The position numbers and the translations under genes were made by a program. The notes beneath the pieces are model-generated. The model did not search any database, was not told the origin of the DNA, and worked only from the letters and a program-made list of their open reading frames with translations. Positions 1 through 8,949 of a stretch of 25,062 nt of DNA are shown here, in pieces (the stretch's first letter is position 1; each line of letters starts with the position of its first letter). This DNA is from Chara braunii (lineage: Eukaryota; Streptophyta; Charophyceae; Charales; Characeae), in the NCBI GenBank assembly GCA_003427395.1, contig BFEA01000274.1, positions 321,313 to 346,374 on the forward strand, given 5' to 3'.

Positions 1-56
1 CACACACACACACACACACGCACACGCACACGCAGAAACACAGACGCACACGCACG

Positions 57-87
<31 letters not shown>

Positions 88-112
88 TCTGTCGCACACA
101 CACAAAAAAAAG
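1..112. repeat. (CA)n microsatellite
   Basis: Nearly pure CA dinucleotide with a few CG and GA interruptions, ending in a short A run and GCGCG. It is cut by the left window edge. No gene is visible from here to 308. Confidence 0.95.
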
Positions 113-308
113 CGCGTGCGCAAGGTTCTACCGAGCTTGCACGTGGTTGTGCTCCTTCCCTGCGCCGGGCTAGCCCGTTATTCTCTGCGATTGATGCTGC
201 TTGTACCAACTGCAAATCCAATTATGCGGCCGATATCTCTGAACAGCTTTGGTATACACCATTAATTGTTACCATCGCAGCAGAGGCTTCTCTTTTATTT
301 AGGCACCT

Positions 309-312
309 ACTC

Positions 313-355
<43 letters not shown>

Positions 356-592
356 CAGCAGCAGCAAGAGCAGTAGCAGGAGCAGGAGCAGGAGCAGCAG
401 ATGCAGCAGCACCAGTAGCAGCAGCAGCAGCAACAACAGCAGCAGTAGTGGTAGTTGTAGTAGCAGTAGTACTAGTACTAGTAAAGGAGGAGGAGGAGGA
501 GTCACTGTGTTTGTAGTAGCAGTAGTACTAGTACTAGTAGTAGGAGTAGGAGGAGGAGGAGTCACTGTGTTTGTAGTAGTAGCAGCAACAGG
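309..592. repeat. Trinucleotide repeat block (GTA/GCA/GGA) with an internal ~60-bp duplication
   Basis: A long run of GTA, GCA and GGA triplets. Within it, a module containing TAGTACTAGTACTAGTA, then GGA repeats, then GTCACTGTGTTTGTAGTAG occurs twice in tandem (about 455-512 and 513-572). Reading frames through this block are poly-Leu or poly-Thr artefacts. 593-738 holds nothing I recognise apart from a TATATAAAG match near 685 with no gene behind it. Confidence 0.9.
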
Positions 593-738
593 AGAGAGAG
601 CAAACGCTGGGCTGATACTACGGGATGGGCTCTGCTATATGACAGGAGGCTATTCCTTCAGTTAAGGAGGCTAATCTATTCCGTTATATAAAGGAGACGC
701 ACGCAAATGAGGTGTCCGATACAGCTTAGCGATCAAGC

Positions 739-870
739 TTTTTTTTCTTTTTTCTTTTTTCTTTTTTTTAAACACGCCCCTCCAGTTCTAGTGGTGCTTG
801 TAAGAGCAGCCACCGCTAGCACCAGGGGAGAGGCTCCATCTATTAGTGGGCGAGCTATGGAAACGAGATA
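739..870 (-). mobile_element. Solo LINE 3' tail, minus strand
   Basis: A T-rich tract (739-769, the poly(A) tail on the minus strand) is followed by the ~115-bp block that also ends both larger LINE copies at 3986 and 8867. The block carries the conserved inverted repeat GTTCTAGTGGTG (785-796) with CACCGCTAGCAC (811-822), then GAGAGGCTCCATCTATT. The upstream part of the LINE is missing. This is either a severely 5'-truncated LINE copy or a SINE that borrows the LINE tail. I found no convincing target-site duplication. Confidence 0.7.
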
Positions 871-912
871 TGGTTGCCAGCTTAGTTAAACACGGATCAC
901 CGGTGAGCCAAG

Positions 913-944
913 CATTCTCCCATTCTCCCATTCTCCCATTCTCC
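913..944. repeat. Four perfect copies of CATTCTCC
   Basis: The octamer CATTCTCC is repeated four times without a mismatch: a small minisatellite. Confidence 0.95.
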
Positions 945-975
945 TCGCAAGTGACACTGTACAGATCACCACTTT

Positions 976-1347
976 CAGATGAGCGTTGCACTTGGCATCA
1001 AGAAAACAACTTCAGGAACTTCAAGTGAAGATCTAGGAGAGAGAAAACCACGCGCCCCCTATTATGCCAGCAAGACGGAGGACTGATTGAGCCCACTGAT
1101 GGCATGCTACGGTAGCATCTGAAAACATACACATTTAGATATCAGCGTTGCTCTTCGCATCAAGAAAACAGCTCGGAAAGTGCCGAACTAGGAGAGAGAA
1201 AACCAAGTACTAAAAAAAAAAAAAAAAAACTAAAAAAAAAACACCAAGTACTATGCTCCCAACAATGCCAACAATAAGATACTGGGAGATTGGTTGAGCG
1301 GCTTGAGCCCACTGATGATGGGATCATAAGTTCAACTTCTAAAAACA
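976..1347. repeat. Diverged direct duplication of ~150-200 bp
   Basis: Copy 1 (about 976-1126) and copy 2 (about 1139-1347) share the same ordered blocks: GCGTTGC followed by GCATCAAGAAAACA, then CTAGGAGAGAGAAAACCA, then ATGCCA, then TTGAGCCCACTGATG, then TCTGAAAACAT or TCTAAAAACAT. Copy 2 contains extra A tracts and a second AAGTACTA block. No coding function is seen. It may be a tandem pair of an unclassified short repeat. Confidence 0.75.
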
Positions 1348-1350
1348 TCC

Positions 1351-1402
1351 AACCACGTGTTTGGTTTTAGACACACTCCTATCTCAAAACAAACACGTGG
1401 TT
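1351..1402. repeat. 13-bp perfect inverted repeat containing two CACGTG boxes
   Basis: AACCACGTGTTTG (1351-1363) is exactly complementary to CAAACACGTGGTT (1390-1402), with a 26-nt loop. Each arm carries CACGTG, the plant G-box core. No gene is adjacent, so a regulatory role is only a possibility. Confidence 0.7.
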
Positions 1403-1640
1403 CGAACCGGCGTTCGGGGAACGGCCCAATACCTTTCATTTCATTCGCTGGCCAGTAACTCCCAAAATTCCAAAATTCCATTTCATAAACCGGGTAGCAA
1501 ACAAGAACGGGCCAATAGGCCATCCATCGATGGTGCTGTGCTGTCAAAGGCTCAAAGCACATCATCACATGAATCATTTGTTCGCTAAACAACTCTCCAC
1601 TACTAGAATCGTTCTTGATCCGTTCATACACTACCACTGG

Positions 1641-1744
1641 CTTCACCCGAATAGAACGCCCGGTCATTACAGTACACCTGCATTTGAGGGCAACGTTCAA
1701 TCCAGATGCAGCAATAATAACCGGGCGTTTTATTCGGGGGAAAG
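1641..1744. mobile_element. Hairpin MITE, copy C
   Basis: The arms at about 1646-1670 and 1714-1738 pair over ~24 bp with two mismatches (CCCGAATAGAACGCCCGG against its complement). The core, with CTGCATTTGAGGGCAAC and CCAGATGCAGC, aligns to the cores of copies A (2511) and B (5589). No coding capacity. 1745-2510 holds no feature I can support beyond a short AGC repeat near 2429-2445. Confidence 0.8.
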
Positions 1745-2510
1745 ACGGTAGCGAAGGGTTCAGATCGATGACCGAGTGGCTGACTTATCAACTCGCTAGA
1801 ATCGTTCTTGTCTTGATTGATTGGCTGATTGAATGACTAGATCGCTCGATGGGATATTTCCATGAGACTACCTACCAGGCTGCAGGTGGATTGGTCTGGT
1901 CTAGTCCGGCGTGCAAAGCTTCGAGAGAGGATAAGTGCACTACGCGAGAGAGGAGGAGACGAGCGTAGAGGCCATGGCAACTCTCACAGCATGTCGTTAC
2001 AAGGGTGGAAGAAGCGTGTGCGTGTGTCTTACCGACCTCTATTCCAAAAACTGGCAGTCGTCAATGCTTGCCTCTGCGAGGAAAAACGAGCGAGCTCGCC
2101 ATTCGCACAACACACTGTCACCTTCACTTAACGTGAACTGCCAGCTAGAGGAGCTCCCTGCTGGTCACCGACGTCACGAACCGTATGCGGAACATGTCGC
2201 TGTGACGCTGTCACTCGTTCCGCTGCGCTCAGCGAGAACAACCGCGACTGCAACGGCCACGGATTGCTGCCGATATGTATGGCCACCTGCACCATGCACA
2301 TCCTCGACTGGATGGGGGATCGATCCGTTTAAATGGGGCAAATGGGGGAAGAGAGAGAGGGAGAAGGACGGGGAGTGAGGTGAGGGAGGGCGGGAGGCAC
2401 CGGAGGGAACGGGTGGGAGACCCGCAGCAATAGCAGCAGCAGCAGCGGCGGCATCTTTCGAATTTCGAGCTCGCTTTTCCTGCAGTAAGTATCACCGACC
2501 TCCCCTCTTC

Positions 2511-2603
2511 CCCAGAATACAACTTACGGTCTTTGTGGCTGTATGTGAGGCAACTTTCAGTCTAGATACGATTATAATATAATGACCGTACGATGTATTC
2601 GGG
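2511..2603. mobile_element. Hairpin MITE, copy A
   Basis: It starts GAATACAACTTACGGTC and ends with the near-complement GACCGTACGATGTATTC. The middle (TGTGAGGCAACTTTCAGTCTAG) aligns directly to copy C and, inverted, to copy B. About 93 bp, no ORF. Confidence 0.8.
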
Positions 2604-2857
2604 TCCGGGGACGATGGATAGGCCACAATTCAGTTGGGTAACTACAGAAACGAAACAGGCACTTGACTTGATTTCGAGCAGGCATCGCTTCCTGCCTTCC
2701 GATCTGAAAATCTTACGGCTGCGCTGTGGCCACGTTGAAAAATGCACGAAAGGAACGCTAAGCCCCCGCTACCTAGTGGGAATGGGACTTGGCCCGTGGT
2801 ACCTGCTTTTGCATTCTGTAAGGGATCGGGGCCCGTAGAAGCTGAGTTCAGGGGGCA

Positions 2858-3329
2858 AATCCAGCGGCCTAGCTCAGTTGGTAAGGCACGCAAGTGGCAT
2901 TCAGGAGGTCGTGGGTTCAATCCCCATTGGCCTCATGCACCTTCCTGCGCAAGCTTGGGCCCGCCACCTTGAGATATGCGGTTGGCCCCCCGAGTGGCAT
3001 TGAGCAGAGACTGCTGATGTTCACAGGGGGAGGGGACCGGAGGGGAGGCACAGTGACTGGCCCATAGAAGAAGCTCGGTCCTGATGCTACCGGCTGACCC
3101 CTGCCCGGTATCGCCCACCTGCTGTAGCAGGTATAGCACCTGCTGGTGGGTGCAGCTCCCGCATGTTCCCTCGTTGGAGGCTTGAGCACGGATGTGGCTG
3201 GTACAGGGTTCCCCGTAATACTATAATGACAATAAAAAAAGCCCTGAAAGGCCGTCCTGTCCAGATTTGACAGGTAATTGAATTGGTTGGGCTTCAAAGA
3301 ATTAGCCTTTAAAATAAAATAAAATAAAA
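2858..3329 (+). mobile_element. tRNA-derived SINE, ~470 bp, with target-site duplications
   Basis: A tRNA-like head at about 2864-2937 carries an A-box-like TAGCTCAGTTGG and a B-box-like GGGTTCAATCC inside a good T-arm (GTGGG, loop, CCCAT). It is followed by an unrelated GC-rich body and an A-rich tail of AAAATA units (3310-3330). The flanks are a 13-bp direct repeat with one mismatch: AGTTCAGGGGGCA (2845-2857) and AGTTCAGGGAGCA (3330-3342). These four hallmarks together identify a SINE. The acceptor and D stems are degenerate, so it is not a functional tRNA gene. A fragment of the same head lies at 11808. Confidence 0.87.
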
Positions 3330-3362
3330 AGTTCAGGGAGCACGCAGTGGGGGAACAAACTC

Positions 3363-3365
<3 letters not shown>

Positions 3366-3411
<46 letters not shown>
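3366..3411. repeat. Poly(T) tract
   Basis: About 45 consecutive T residues just right of the SINE. It may be the poly(A) tail of a decayed minus-strand retroposon, but the adjacent sequence 3412-3977 contains nothing I recognise. Confidence 0.9.
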
Positions 3412-3414
<3 letters not shown>

Positions 3415-3977
3415 GAACTCGGTTTCGTTCACTCAGGGGCCTGGACCCACTAGCATCGCTTCAGCAGTTTGCTTTTCAACGACGTGCGGCGAGAGGTGAC
3501 ATCCAGTGACCGTTGATCCTTTTGTGTATCTTCGGCACAGGGCGATAAGGACCGATTTCATGGAGTTATCTGTCCCCTGGCCAATGGAAGAGTTTCGTTT
3601 TCATTTTTCAGTCCATTTAGCTAGCCACTTTGGGTTGGCGCGAAGCTGCAATATTGGAGTTTCTCAAGGGGGGGGGGCGTTTTTGCAGCTGCGCCTTGCT
3701 TTCTTTTTTCGCAGAAATTGAGAATATTGAGATTTCCGTGGAAGACTGCGAACAGGCCGGCGGGAAGGTCGCATGCAGATGTACCGGGTTGGTGGAAGTG
3801 TGGATGCACTGAAGTTCTGTCATGATGTCTATGTCAGGCCCTGTAATTTTTCGTTTTTTGGGTCCTTTTCTTTGCATTCGTGTAAATGATAAAAAGCATT
3901 GTTTATGCGTTTTTAAATGAGAAAAGAATGCCACACACCGATTTACTCGATGCGAGTGGGACGAGGCCCCAGGGGCC

Positions 3978-3985
3978 GAACTTCT
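3978..3985. repeat. Target-site duplication, left copy, of LINE copy 2
   Basis: GAACTTCT here is repeated at 5287-5294, exactly flanking the LINE from the poly(A) side to the truncated 5' end. Confidence 0.7.
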
Positions 3986-4184
3986 TTTTTATCTTTTTTT
4001 TTTTTACCAAAAAAACGCACCCCCTGCAGTGCTAGTGGTGCTGACAAGACCAGACACTACTAACACCCGGGGAGAGGCTCCATGTATTGGTGGGGAGCAT
4101 CACCTGCTGGAAAACGGGTGCAGAGTCCCATAGAATGAATTACAGAATGAATACAGGCTGGATCAAGGGATGTTGACTGCGAAT

Positions 4185-4394
4185 CCTGCCCGCATTGATT
4201 ACTCTGGCATCCAGAGGATTGACTGTGCAGGATGTTAGGGAAGGGGAGAAAACCTCTTCGCCCTAGTACCAGGCGCCAGATATCAACTTCTTAAGAAACT
4301 AGTTCCTCCCAAAATCTACCCTTTTTCTTTGAGATCATGAAATTACCTGCCAGCATTGATTGCCCTGGGATCCCCAGGGGATTAATTGTGCAGG
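4185..4394. repeat. Pair of hairpin-forming direct repeats in the LINE 3' UTR
   Basis: Two ~48-bp direct repeats (4185-4231 and 4346-4394) both begin CCTGC, contain GCATTGATT and end TGTGCAGG. Each has a central stem: CTCTGG-CAT-CCAGAG in the first, and CCCTGG with CCAGGG around GATCC in the second. Confidence 0.75.
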
Positions 4395-4606
4395 AGTGAG
4401 CGGGTGTCTGACAAGCCATGATTAACTAGCTCTCCCTTACATGCTACAGTACCTAGCTTCCGGCAGTGTCTTCAGTGGACCGGCCTGATGTACGAGGGGG
4501 GCGGGGAGGCGGGTTCTGCACCCAGGGGGCGGCTGGGGCACACTGCCAGTTCCTCCCTATACCCTTATGCATCCTGATCGGTCCACTAAAGTCTCTATTG
4601 GAGAGG

Positions 4607-5286
4607 TTACCCTGTGTCGCGGCCATACCAGCTCAATTCGATCAAGGTATTGTTGGGCAGGAGGAATAGGTCAGGAAATTCAGAGGCAAGGGGGAGTGGG
4701 ATGTTGCAAGGGATTGCAGTCCAAGCATGGAATATCAATCGGTAGTTTTTCTGCGGTGTGTCCAACCGATAGTTGTCATCCTGTTGCCAGCCATCCCACT
4801 GAATCTTTGCTATCCATCCTCCCTGTTCTCCCCCCAGCCAGTCCATGCAGAATTCATGTAGTTTTTTGATAACATCTGATCTTTTCGTGAGAGCTTTCGT
4901 CGTATGTACAGTTTTTTTCCACTGGGCTCTGATTGCTATTTCTATCATGTCTTTAATCATGTCCATCATCTCGCGCCTTCAAGTGCTAGAGTGCATCTGT
5001 GACGCCATATGGCACATAGTACCGCTTCCCTCCCGATCCAGAATAAGTTGGCCGTAAAGGTCGAGGTTTGAGCGGTCCAATGACCAGTTAGCAGGGCTCT
5101 CCATTCCCACAGCCATTCCCTATCCGTGCCTAGCTGGTTCCAGATCCGAACCCACCCACGCCACATCAGGATTGAAGTTGGGAACTGCAAAAACAAATGT
5201 TCTATTGTCTCGTTAGCCTTTCAAGAAGGAAAGCCTTCTTTGCACGCCAGACACCAGGGGAGGGCCAACCCTTTCTGCTCCACGTG
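4607..5286 (-). pseudogene. LINE ORF2 C-terminus remnant, copy 2 (zf-RVT region)
   Basis: Two overlapping minus-strand frames (5196-4966 and 4969-4607) together cover the end of a LINE polyprotein. The first corresponds to the zf-RVT finger: upstream, in a shifted frame, lie CLAC and then NETIEHLFLQFP, where the last zinc ligand (Cys in copy 1) is Phe; WRGWVRIWNQLG follows. The second contains QWKK, EFCMDWLGGEQGG and ends in WYGRDTG, matching copy 1 residue by residue in blocks (QWKK, KFCAEWLGGERG, WYGY). It is truncated at 5' and has at least one frameshift, so it is not functional. The zf-RVT domain normally follows the RT in plant LINE ORF2 proteins. Confidence 0.8.
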
Positions 5287-5319
5287 GAACTTCTATTTCA
5301 GTGGGATAGAGAATGGGAC

Positions 5320-5459
5320 TCGGGATGCTGGAGCCGCTTTCCAGCAGGTGCTGGTTCCCACCACTAGATGGAGCCTCCCTGGGATTGCTAGTGGTGTCTG
5401 CTCTTACCAGCACCCCTACTGGTAGGATCAGATCGGGCTGCTTGTGCTAACAAAAAAAN

Positions 5460-5503
<44 letters not shown>
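5320..5503 (+). mobile_element. Solo LINE-type 3' tail with poly(A), plus strand
   Basis: The tail block of the LINE family (CTTTCCAGCAGGTG, then ATGGAGCCTCCC, then GCTAGTGGTGTCTGCTCTTA) is followed at 5451-5502 by an A tract of ~50 with one ambiguous base. GAATGGGAC occurs on both sides (5311-5319 and 5504-5512) as a 9-bp target duplication, so this is a complete retroposition event with no LINE coding sequence. It is either an extremely 5'-truncated LINE or a SINE sharing the LINE 3' end. Confidence 0.75.
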
Positions 5504-5504
<1 letters not shown>

Positions 5505-5588
5505 AATGGGACCCTGGACCCGGTTTCCAGCATTTGGGATTAGAGGGAAGGTGGATAGAGAATGGAACCCTGGATCCGGTTGTCAGGG

Positions 5589-5701
5589 CTACCTTCTGCC
5601 CCCGAATACAACGTAATAAGGTCATTATGGCTGTATCTAGACAGAAAGATGTCTCAAATGCAGCTATAATGACCATACGTTGTATTGGGGGAAGAAGGTA
5701 G
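5589..5701. mobile_element. Hairpin MITE, copy B
   Basis: The outer arms CTACCTTCTGCCCCCGAATA and, on the other strand, CTACCTTCTTCCCCCAATA, continue into ACAACGTA and GGTCATTAT on both sides, giving imperfect TIRs of about 45 bp around a ~20-bp loop. The core is the inverse of copies A and C. No ORF. Confidence 0.85.
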
Positions 5702-5880
5702 GACTGTTCCCCCAGCACGGGCCTTACTTTTGCTTTCACCAATTTTTTATTTCTTTCACTTCAGGTGTGAATGACCGGGAGACTCCCCTGGGTACCCAGT
5801 CATTGCCCACTTCCCCTCAACCCCTCATCCCCCCCTCATATCATTGCAAACCCAACCTCACTCTGCCACACTATGTATCA

Positions 5881-6347
5881 CCCGCGGTCATGACCGCGGG
5901 CTTTTTTGCCTCATGCGGCCGGGACCCCACCCGTGGCGGTCGACCCCCGCGGCCGACTGCGGGCATGAAACCCGGGGATTCAAAAAAAAAAAAAAATAGG
6001 CCAAAAAAAAAAAAGACAAATGGGGTTGTAGGGTTTGAAATTCCCTACATTCCTGTATTTTTAGTTTTATTTTTTGACTTCGTTTTGTATTTAAAAAAAA
6101 AATGAAAAACAGAAATCTCTCAGGCAAAAGTTCTTCACTTTATTCTTTTAGTAAGAAAAATAAAGGATTTTTGTTTGATTTTTATCTCAAATGTGGTAAC
6201 GAATTTTGATATGACCCCAAGGCAAAAGTTGTTCAGTTTATTGTTTGGCATAACATATATTGTTTTCAGATTTTTCTGAATTCGTTTTTTTTTTTTTTTT
6301 TCATGACCGCGGACCGCGGTCATGACCGCGGCCTCGCGGCCGGGAGA
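5881..6347. mobile_element. Element bounded by CG-rich palindromes
   Basis: The left end is a perfect 20-bp palindrome, CCCGCGGTCATGACCGCGGG (5881-5900). The right end contains CATGACCGCGG-A-CCGCGGTCATG (6302-6324), and CCGCGGTCATGACCGCGG recurs at 6314-6331. GCGGCCGGGA follows the palindrome on both sides. The interior is strongly AT-rich with A tracts, and it has a direct repeat AGGCAAAAGTT.TTCA.TTTATT (6122 and 6220). No transposase. I infer a non-autonomous element of unknown class. 6348-6480 shows nothing further. Confidence 0.55.
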
Positions 6348-6484
6348 TTCATAGCTGCCACATCCTCGCCTACAGTAAGGTACCCTTATACTTTCCTGCC
6401 CCTGCTCACATTTGTAAAACTGATCTGCTACATAGTTATATAGGTATCATTTCTGTTTTCTAAACATTTCCAATCCACTTCTGA

Positions 6485-6895
6485 AGGGACATGGGCCCGG
6501 TTACCAGCGCGAGCTAGGAGGGCATGGAGACGGAAGGTCCCACTGGTGCCTCCCAGTGGTTCCAGCTAGTCTCTGGACCTGGCTAGGGTTTTAGGAGGGA
6601 AGGAATAGGGGCTGCTAGCTTTGTGAGTAGGATCTGGCATCCGGTAAGAAGGATGAAGAGGTGGACCCCTGGGTTTGAATAAGCTAGATCATGGCAAAGA
6701 ACTCTGGACCCGGTTTCCAACACTGGAGGTTTCTCAGCCTGTTTCATGTTCATGTGTCTCCCTATACTTCTACCTATGCATTCGCATAAGGGACGCTGAG
6801 CCCGGTTCTCAGCACGTGCTGCTCCCCACAAATAGATCGGAAATTGTCTTTAACAAAAAACAAAAGAAAAAAACAAGAAGGGACCCTGGACTGGC
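6485..6895 (+). repeat. Array of a degenerate GGGACCCTGGACCCGGTTTCCAGCA motif
   Basis: Variants of this ~25-bp motif, which is also the start of the LINE tail block, occur at about 6485, 6696, 6789 and 6879; the last three are ~90 bp apart. The 6789 copy continues to CCCACAAATAGATCGG and ends in an A-rich tract. These look like decayed retroposon ends or a minisatellite derived from them. No gene is visible. Confidence 0.55.
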
Positions 6896-6938
6896 GACTA
6901 CTACGGCAAGAGTGAGGAGATACTGGTTACTTTTCTAA

Positions 6939-8686
6939 GGGCCTCGTTAGACCCTCCTTGGAAATCTGATTTTTAGGAAATCGGCATCGTTACACTGCGT
7001 CCTAACTCACCAAATTCCTTGAATGAATGTGAAAACGCCCCCGAGAGATTTCCTTCGATTCCTCAGAATCCCCAGCCAAAATGTCATTGGATTCAAGGGG
7101 TCCTCGCGAGGTCCCTTGGGTTCAAGGAGCCGCGATTGACGGAGTGTTCTAGAGCGAGCGCTGACAGGAAAATTTGGAGTCGATGTTGGTGCACAGGTCG
7201 TCCGTGGTCCATTGGGCGGACATCGCCAGCCTCCAGTACCCAATAGGCCCCCAATGGCCTTTTACCGTTACCGTTGGTGTGAAAATGCGTGGGGGTGGTT
7301 CTTCAGCTGCAAGGCGCTTCACGAAGCAGGGTTTTCCATGCGCGCGTCGCTGGCCGTGGTGTCCAACGGTCAATTTTTTTTTATTTTTCTACAAGCAATG
7401 TTGAAGCACTGTCAGTCGATTGCAGGCATCTGCCTAGTGCATTTTGTCGGCTATTGTCAGGGGCATTGATGCAAGCTTTGTTTAGTAAGCGCCTCACAAG
7501 TTGCGATTCATGGCAGACGTCCTCCGACGGTTCCCGCTCCTGCTGCTGGCCACTCTTCTCCTGCTCCTTGTCGTGTTGTTCCACGTGTGCGTCGTTCTGC
7601 AGGGTCCTGGCAGCAGACAAAAACTACGAACAGTGAGGAAGACGACGATGGACAGGCGGGAAACCTCCAGCAGGCAGCCGACGTGCACCATTGAACACTC
7701 CACTCTACAACTTCTCCTTGTAGTAGCCCTCCGCCGCGTCGTCAACCTGTCAGAGATCCTCCCATGTCCCTCTCTTCCTTCTCCTCATCCACCATCTCCG
7801 CGTCGCCCGTGGGATCATACCCGATGCCATGGCGCAACAGAATTGCACAATGGATTACGATAACGACACACAATCGGTGCATCCATCACCTGTCGCATCA
7901 ACTATCTCTGCCTGCGAATGAACAATCTCATCCTCAGGCGAGTTGTCATTCTCTCGATGCGATAACGCATGGCGACGACTGACACAACTGCGACCATCGT
8001 GTTTCTCTCCAATGTCGTTAATGCCTTCGCACCACCCGGGAGCTCTCGTTCCATTGCAAGACTCGTAATGCGCAAACACCCACCACTCGTTCGCCCGTCG
8101 GTGCCCTCGCTGCACCTTCTGCACGTCGATGGGGACCGCACTCGCACTCTCCACGTTTCACGGAAGCGTTACGTTCGCGCTAAGCTATGACGGCCCGAAG
8201 AGCATGCGGAACACGAAGGCGACGTCGCAGTAGAGAACCGTTATGCATACACGCTACGTCGCCCAACGTTCCAATGCCATCCTTTTAAGCCATGGCCGCC
8301 ATCACTCCTCCACACAGACGTTTCGCCCAAGTCTCCAGTCCAGCCGCAAGGACACCTCATGCACTGATGTGTCACAACGAAGGGTTCAAAATTTGAAATT
8401 GGAACGGGGATGTTGGCGTTTTTTTTTCTTCCTCAACCCGGTAGGCCTCCCCGCCGCCGCCAGTGGACCACATCCGAGGACTCACGGACATCCCAGCACG
8501 ATGACGGACATCCACCCCCTCGCCCGCGTGTATTCGCATGAAATTGGCCGCTCGAGACCTCCAAGGGTTTTCCTTGGGACCCATTGAATTAGGACGCGGT
8601 GTAACCACGACGCCGAAAATCGAAAATTTTTCCAAGGACTCCATCCTAATTCCTGAGGATTTTTCAAGGAGGGTCTAACGAGGCTC
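6939..8686. mobile_element. PIF/Harbinger-like DNA transposon, apparently non-autonomous
   Basis: The left end GGGCCTCGTTAGACCCTCCT matches the complement of the right end, GAGCCTCGTTAGACCCTCCT, with one mismatch in 20; the similarity continues to ~27 bp. The trinucleotide TAA flanks both ends (6936-6938 and 8687-8689). Subterminal blocks GTTACACTGCGTCCTAA (6989-7005) and the complement of TTAGGACGCGGTGTAAC (8589-8605) extend the symmetry. A 3-bp TAA/TTA duplication and G-starting TIRs are typical of PIF/Harbinger. The 1.7-kb interior is GC-richer than the flanks. I see no DDE transposase or Myb-like protein in any frame; the open frames at 7501-7863 (+) and 8154-7855 (-) have no recognisable domain. 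Confidence 0.8.
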
Positions 8687-8752
8687 TAACTCTCCCACTG
8701 TTTCAAACTCATGCTTGACAGTATAAGCAACTCGACTGGGCCCCCCCAGAAA

Positions 8753-8865
8753 GGGACCCTGGACCCGGTTTCCAGCAGGTGTTACTCCCTGACTCCCAAC
8801 AAATAGATAGGAACCTTCACACTGAGTATCGGACCTTGGACCCGGTTTCCAGCAGGTGTTACTCC

Positions 8866-8866
<1 letters not shown>
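8753..8866 (+). repeat. Dimeric ~75-bp repeat split by LINE copy 1
   Basis: The unit reads GGACC.TGGACCCGGTTTCC, AGCAGGTGTTACTCC, CAAATAGATA.GAACC, TTCACA.TGAGT. One unit is complete at 8753-8827. The second starts at 8828, is cut at 8866 by the LINE, and resumes at 11694-11727. Confidence 0.8.
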
Positions 8867-8897
<31 letters not shown>

Positions 8898-8911
8898 CAA
8901 CACCCCTGCCA

Positions 8912-8949
8912 GTGTTAGTGTTGCTGATAAGAGCAGACACCACTACCAC
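8912..8949 (-). other. Conserved stem-loop near the LINE 3' end
   Basis: GTGTTAGTGTTG (8912-8923) pairs imperfectly with CACCACTACCAC (8938-8949). The same structure occurs in copy 2 (GTGCTAGTGGTG 4029-4040 with CACTACTAACAC 4055-4066) and in the solo tails at 785-822 and 5386-5420. LINE reverse transcriptases often recognise a 3' stem-loop; that role here is inferred. Confidence 0.6.

Larger units (their letters stand above)
3986..5286 (-). mobile_element. 5'-truncated LINE (non-LTR retrotransposon), copy 2
   Basis: On the minus strand this is a 1.3-kb LINE 3' portion: the remnant of the ORF2 C-terminus (5286 to about 4607), a ~480-bp 3' UTR, the conserved tail block (4130-4016) and a poly(A)-like end (T tracts 4003-3985). 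An 8-bp duplication flanks it. It belongs to the same family as the copy at 8867-11683: the C-terminal proteins align, and the UTRs share GGGGAGAAAACCTCTTCGCC (about 4243-4262) with a close match near 9379. Truncation at the 5' end is typical of target-primed reverse transcription. Confidence 0.85.

Noticed and set aside
299-565. Poly-Leu/Thr open frame on the minus strand
   Set aside because: Pure translation of a trinucleotide microsatellite.
1332-1700. 122-codon minus-strand frame
   Set aside because: It spans the G-box inverted repeat and half of a hairpin MITE, so it is not a real gene.
1935-2378. 147-codon plus-strand frame
   Set aside because: No recognisable domain, biased low-information composition and no supporting signals; likely chance.
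2864-2937. Functional tRNA gene
   Set aside because: The T-arm and boxes are good, but the acceptor and D stems do not pair properly, and the sequence runs into a SINE body with tail and target duplications.
5428-5742. Frames through the long A tract (poly-Lys or poly-Phe)
   Set aside because: They read the retroposon poly(A) tail, including an ambiguous base.
7501-7863. Signal-peptide-like plus-strand protein in the Harbinger-like element
   Set aside because: The hydrophobic start is a chance Leu-rich run; no family match, and the frame fades into low complexity.
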